Under the pieces are notes generated by a model, which worked only from the letters and a program-made list of their open reading frames with translations, was not told where the DNA came from and made no database searches. Both the position numbers and the translations under genes were made by a program. From assembly GCA_019347995.1 (NCBI GenBank), contig JAHWKH010000096.1:1-7818 (forward strand): a DNA stretch of 7,818 bases, read 5' to 3'. Positions 5,254-7,818 of the stretch are shown here, piece after piece (the stretch's first letter is position 1; every line of letters begins with the position of its first letter). This DNA is from Gemmatimonadota bacterium. GTDB taxonomy: Bacteria > Gemmatimonadota > Gemmatimonadetes > Longimicrobiales > UBA6960.

Positions 5254-6488
5254 AACCCCCACCACGCCTGGAGCGACACCAGGCGATCGTCGGGGTCGAG
5301 GGGCCCGTCCATGGCCGTCCACGCCACCTCCCCGGTGACGCCGGCGTTGCGCACCAGCCGGTACCCGGCCGAGAGCTGCAGGCGCCGCACGTCGTAGTCC
5401 CACGGGCGGCGTGCGCCCGTCTCGTCCACGAGGCTCCCGTAGTGGATGGCTCCCACCCGCGCCGCCGTCCACACGCCCGCGGCCAGGTCGGTCTGCGCTT
5501 CGAGGTACCACGATATGTCCACCGGATCGTCGGTCATGTTGGGGACCTCCCAGCGGTCGTGGAAGGCCTCCCCGCGCAGCACGGCCGGGCCCCGGCTCCA
5601 CGTGAGCTCCGCGCCCCACAGCTCCTGTATGTACGTGTCGCGCCCCACGTAGCCGGGGAGCGCGGCGCGCTCGGGGCCCTCCCGATAGGGGCCCCGGTCC
5701 CACGAGAGCCCGAGCCGTAGCTCCGGGCTGACCTGCGCCGCCGCCGCCGCCACGGCCGAGCCCCGCTGGACGAGGCGCTCTCCGGACCAGCCCCACTCGG
5801 GTGGTGCGCTGGAGGGGGCGCTGTTCACCCATCCCGCCCGCGCGTCGACCGGGCCCCACGAGGCCATGGCCAGCATGCCCCACGGGTACGGCACGCCCCA
5901 GATGGGCGGCGCCCCCGTCCGGCGGAACGTCTCCGGCCGGTCCTTCCAGCCCAGGAAGGCGCCGACCGACCCCGGCTCCGCGCATGGGCAGATGACCGTC
6001 CGCCACTCGTAGGGGAGCGGCGGACGGACGAAGGGGTCGGCGGTGGTGTGATGGCGGCCGGCGTACGCTCCGAACGGCGAGGCGAAGCGCCCGAGCTGGA
6101 GCGCCAGTCGACCGTCGGCGGTGCCGACGCGAACGAGGAGCTGCTCAAGGCGTGCCTCCACGTCGCCGGCGGCCGGCGCCTCCCCGCGATCGGCGCGCAG
6201 CTCGGCGAGAGCGTAGAGATGCTCGCCGGCGAAGGCATCCACGAACAGCCGGAGCCGTCCCGCCATGAACGGGTCCGTCTCGGGGATGAGCCAGGGCTCG
6301 GAGTCCGACGGCAGGTAGAGCTCCATGTCGAGCCGGCCGCTCAGGTCCACCTGGTAGCGGCCCGAGGGGGAGATCCACCCCAGCCCGAGGTCCCGCAACG
6401 TCGGAAGGCCCCCTTCCTGCGCGCCGGCCGCCGCGGGAATCGACAGCGCCGCGGCCGCGGCCAGGAGAAGGCTGGCCAGCGCGGATCC
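5250..6488 (-). other. Outer-membrane beta-barrel (porin-like) domain with its own signal peptide, C-terminal part of the cyclase reading frame
   Basis: Starts with a 23-residue hydrophobic segment (SALASLLLAAAAALSIPAAAGA, 6420-6488) whose AGA/Q end is a standard signal peptidase I site, preceded by EGRR as the basic n-region. The mature part alternates short amphipathic strands with Gly/Asp turns (RYQVDLSGRLDMELYL, RLRLFVDAFA, HLYALAELRAD, RLALQLGRF) and ends in Phe, the BAM-recognition signature of barrels. A CxC motif (ICPCAEPG) lies in a probable loop. If translated separately, the nearest conventional in-frame starts are GTG 6551 or GTG 6557, inside the last strand of the cyclase, both with weak ribosome sites. 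Ligand unknown; similarity to phosphate-selective-porin-like barrels is only by general pattern. Confidence 0.7.
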
Positions 6489-7818
6489 GCGACGCCCCTC
6501 CGGCGCGTGTCCGGGCTCCCCGCGCGCCGCCCGGGGCTGGACCGCGTACACCTGCACGTCCGTCGAGAAGCCCTTGAATCGCCGCTCCCCCAGGGTCCGC
6601 AACGGCACGCGCCCCTCCAGCTCCCGGGCCGTGGCCTCGGCCACCAGGATCTCGCCGGGCTCCGCATCGGCACAGATGCGGGCGGCCAGGTTCACCGTCT
6701 CGCCCAGGACCGTGTAGTTGAGCCGGTTGTGCGACCCCATGTTCCCCGCCACGGCGACGCCCGTGCTGATGCCCACGCCCAGCTCCATGGAGGGCTCGCC
6801 GCGCTGGCGGCGGGACCGGTTCAACGCCTCCATGCCCTCCTGCATCTGGAGCGCGGCCCTCACCGCCCGGAGCGGCGCCTCGTCGAGTCGGACAGGGGCG
6901 CCGAAGACGGCCATGATCTCGTCGCCCACGTACTTGTCCACCACGGCGCCCTCGGCTTCCACGGCGGCGCTCAGGATCTCCATGCAGTCGTTGAGGAGCC
7001 CGATGACGCCCTGGGGCTCCATGCCCTCGGTCAATCCCGTGAAGTCGCGGATGTCGGCGAACAGGACGGTGACCTCCCGGTTCTCGCCTCCCAGCACGAG
7101 GTCGTCATTCCTGATGAGCTCCTCGGCCACGTCCCGCGAGACCACCTTGTCCAGCACGCCCCGGTAGCGCTCCTTGAGGCGCAGGCCGAGCGTCATCTGA
7201 TTGAAGGCCCGGGCCAGGGCGCCGAGCTCGTCCTGGCCGCGCGCCTCCACCTCGGCGTCGTAGTCTCCCCCCGCCACGCGCTCGGTTGCCCGCATGAGAT
7301 CGCGCACCGGTCGGGTGAGCCCACGCGCGATCACGCTCCCGAGGACCACCGCCAGGAGGAGAGCCATGGCGCCGCTCAGCGCCAGGGTGCGCGAGATGCG
7401 GTCGAACGGCGCCAGCACCGGGTCGAGGGGCACCGCCAGGGCCCGCGCCACCTCGCCGGGACGTTCCGCGTCGAGGTCTCCTGCCAGGACCTCCCAGCGC
7501 GCCCCGTCCACCTCGACGCGTCGAGCGCCCCCGCCATCGGCCACCGCCTCCACCAGCGACCGGCGCAGCGCGCCACGTGCGCCGGGCGTGGCGGCCACGC
7601 ACCCGCCGTCCGCCACGAAGCACAGCTCCGTGCCGGCCACGCCTCCCCGCGTGGTCGCCTCACGCTCGCCCAGGGGAAGGCCCAGCGTGAGCGTCCCGAT
7701 GGGACGGCCCGCCAGGGCGAGGAAGGTCGCCTGCACGTTGTACAGCACCCCCTCCACGACACGGTACGCGCGTACCTCCGACTCCCCCTCCTCCCACATC
7801 CGCTCCACGAGGGCGGAT
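5250..7818 (-). CDS. Membrane adenylate cyclase (sensor-HAMP-class III cyclase) fused in frame to an outer-membrane beta-barrel; 5' end outside window
   Basis: One uninterrupted frame, open at the window edge; residues are numbered from the GTG at 7808, which is internal. Residues 1-140 are a periplasmic sensor-like region with Cys63 and Cys70. A membrane segment lies at about 143-163, then HAMP (161-213, with LTRPVRDLMRATERVAGGDY and GALARAFNQM). The class III cyclase spans about 244-424: metal Asp in VTVLFADIRDFT (Asp252) and DKYVGDEI (Asp296), adenine-selecting Lys292 and Thr366 in NYTVLGE, and transition-state Asn373 and Arg377 in TVNLAAR. All key residues are present, so it should make cAMP. 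It closes with RRFKGFSTDVQVYAVQ. After a 16-residue linker comes a second signal-peptide-like segment (441-463, ending AAAGA/Q) and about 390 residues with porin traits (GRLDMELYL, LQLGRFASPFGAYAG, PPLPYEW, C-terminal LQAWWGF). No stop and no ATG/GTG/TTG lie between residue 421 and the internal signal. It may be one polyprotein cut by signal peptidase, or two products from one frame. Confidence 0.85.
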   Translation of the reverse strand, partial: SALVERMWEEGESEVRAYRVVEGVLYNVQATFLALAGRPIGTLTLGLPLGEREATTRGGVAGTELCFVADGGCVAATPGARGALRRSLVEAVADGGGARRVEVDGARWEVLAGDLDAERPGEVARALAVPLDPVLAPFDRISRTLALSGAMALLLAVVLGSVIARGLTRPVRDLMRATERVAGGDYDAEVEARGQDELGALARAFNQMTLGLRLKERYRGVLDKVVSRDVAEELIRNDDLVLGGENREVTVLFADIRDFTGLTEGMEPQGVIGLLNDCMEILSAAVEAEGAVVDKYVGDEIMAVFGAPVRLDEAPLRAVRAALQMQEGMEALNRSRRQRGEPSMELGVGISTGVAVAGNMGSHNRLNYTVLGETVNLAARICADAEPGEILVAEATARELEGRVPLRTLGERRFKGFSTDVQVYAVQPRAARGEPGHAPEGRRGSALASLLLAAAAALSIPAAAGAQEGGLPTLRDLGLGWISPSGRYQVDLSGRLDMELYLPSDSEPWLIPETDPFMAGRLRLFVDAFAGEHLYALAELRADRGEAPAAGDVEARLEQLLVRVGTADGRLALQLGRFASPFGAYAGRHHTTADPFVRPPLPYEWRTVICPCAEPGSVGAFLGWKDRPETFRRTGAPPIWGVPYPWGMLAMASWGPVDARAGWVNSAPSSAPPEWGWSGERLVQRGSAVAAAAAQVSPELRLGLSWDRGPYREGPERAALPGYVGRDTYIQELWGAELTWSRGPAVLRGEAFHDRWEVPNMTDDPVDISWYLEAQTDLAAGVWTAARVGAIHYGSLVDETGARRPWDYDVRRLQLSAGYRLVRNAGVTGEVAWTAMDGPLDPDDRLVSLQAWWGF
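6537..7079 (-). other. Class III adenylate cyclase catalytic domain
   Basis: Catalytic part of the fused protein, about residues 244-424. Both metal-binding Asp, the Lys/Thr purine-selecting pair typical of bacterial adenylate (not guanylate) cyclases, and the Asn/Arg transition-state pair are intact. It should act as a homodimer beneath a HAMP linker, so periplasmic signals would control cytoplasmic cAMP. Confidence 0.9.

Noticed and set aside
4630..6006. Long minus-strand frame overlapping the secreted protein and the barrel
   Set aside because: Low-complexity Arg/Gly/Pro product crossing a gene boundary and hairpin; a shadow of the two genes assigned here.
1..7818. tRNA, rRNA, CRISPR arrays, insertion sequences, phage or attachment sites
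   Set aside because: None seen on either strand; base composition and codon use look even across the window, without signs of recent transfer.

Overview
The window is a GC-rich bacterial stretch with very strong G/C bias at third codon positions. Genes are tightly packed, starts overlap upstream stops, and signal peptides end in Ala-Gln. Together with the gene content (an alpha-oxoamine synthase, an HTH/membrane-protein pair, a cache-HAMP-type adenylate cyclase and PLPYE-type outer-membrane barrels) this suggests a Gram-negative (diderm) phylum such as Gemmatimonadota. That placement is an inference from style and content, not from a marker gene.

Layout. Positions 2-2383 (+) hold a probable lipid operon: the C-terminal part of a PLP-dependent alpha-oxoamine synthase (serine palmitoyltransferase/KBL/BioF family), an acetoacetate-decarboxylase-fold protein, and a diacylglycerol/sphingoid-type lipid kinase. 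The kinase apparently starts at a CTG overlapping its neighbour's stop. A well-formed promoter (TTGACC-17-TATCAT) then drives a second unit from 2428: a six-segment membrane protein overlapped by a small winged-helix regulator. An isoprenyl (cis-prenyl) transferase follows at 3459-4193.

Positions 4194-4273 carry a strong nested inverted repeat between convergent genes. On the other side, on the minus strand, is an unlisted 47-residue, very basic protein (4274-4417) with a textbook Shine-Dalgarno. It is divergent from a secreted, acidic-repeat protein (4584-5228). The 166-bp divergent region between them contains a 22-bp alternating purine-pyrimidine palindromic tract.

Positions 5250-7818 (-) are a single uninterrupted reading frame, open at the window edge. 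It encodes a periplasmic sensor region, a membrane segment, HAMP, a class III adenylate cyclase with all key residues, then a second signal-peptide-like segment and a complete outer-membrane beta-barrel domain ending in Phe. No stop codon separates the cyclase from the barrel, and no conventional start codon lies between the last strand of the cyclase and the internal signal. This cyclase-porin fusion is the most striking feature of the window.
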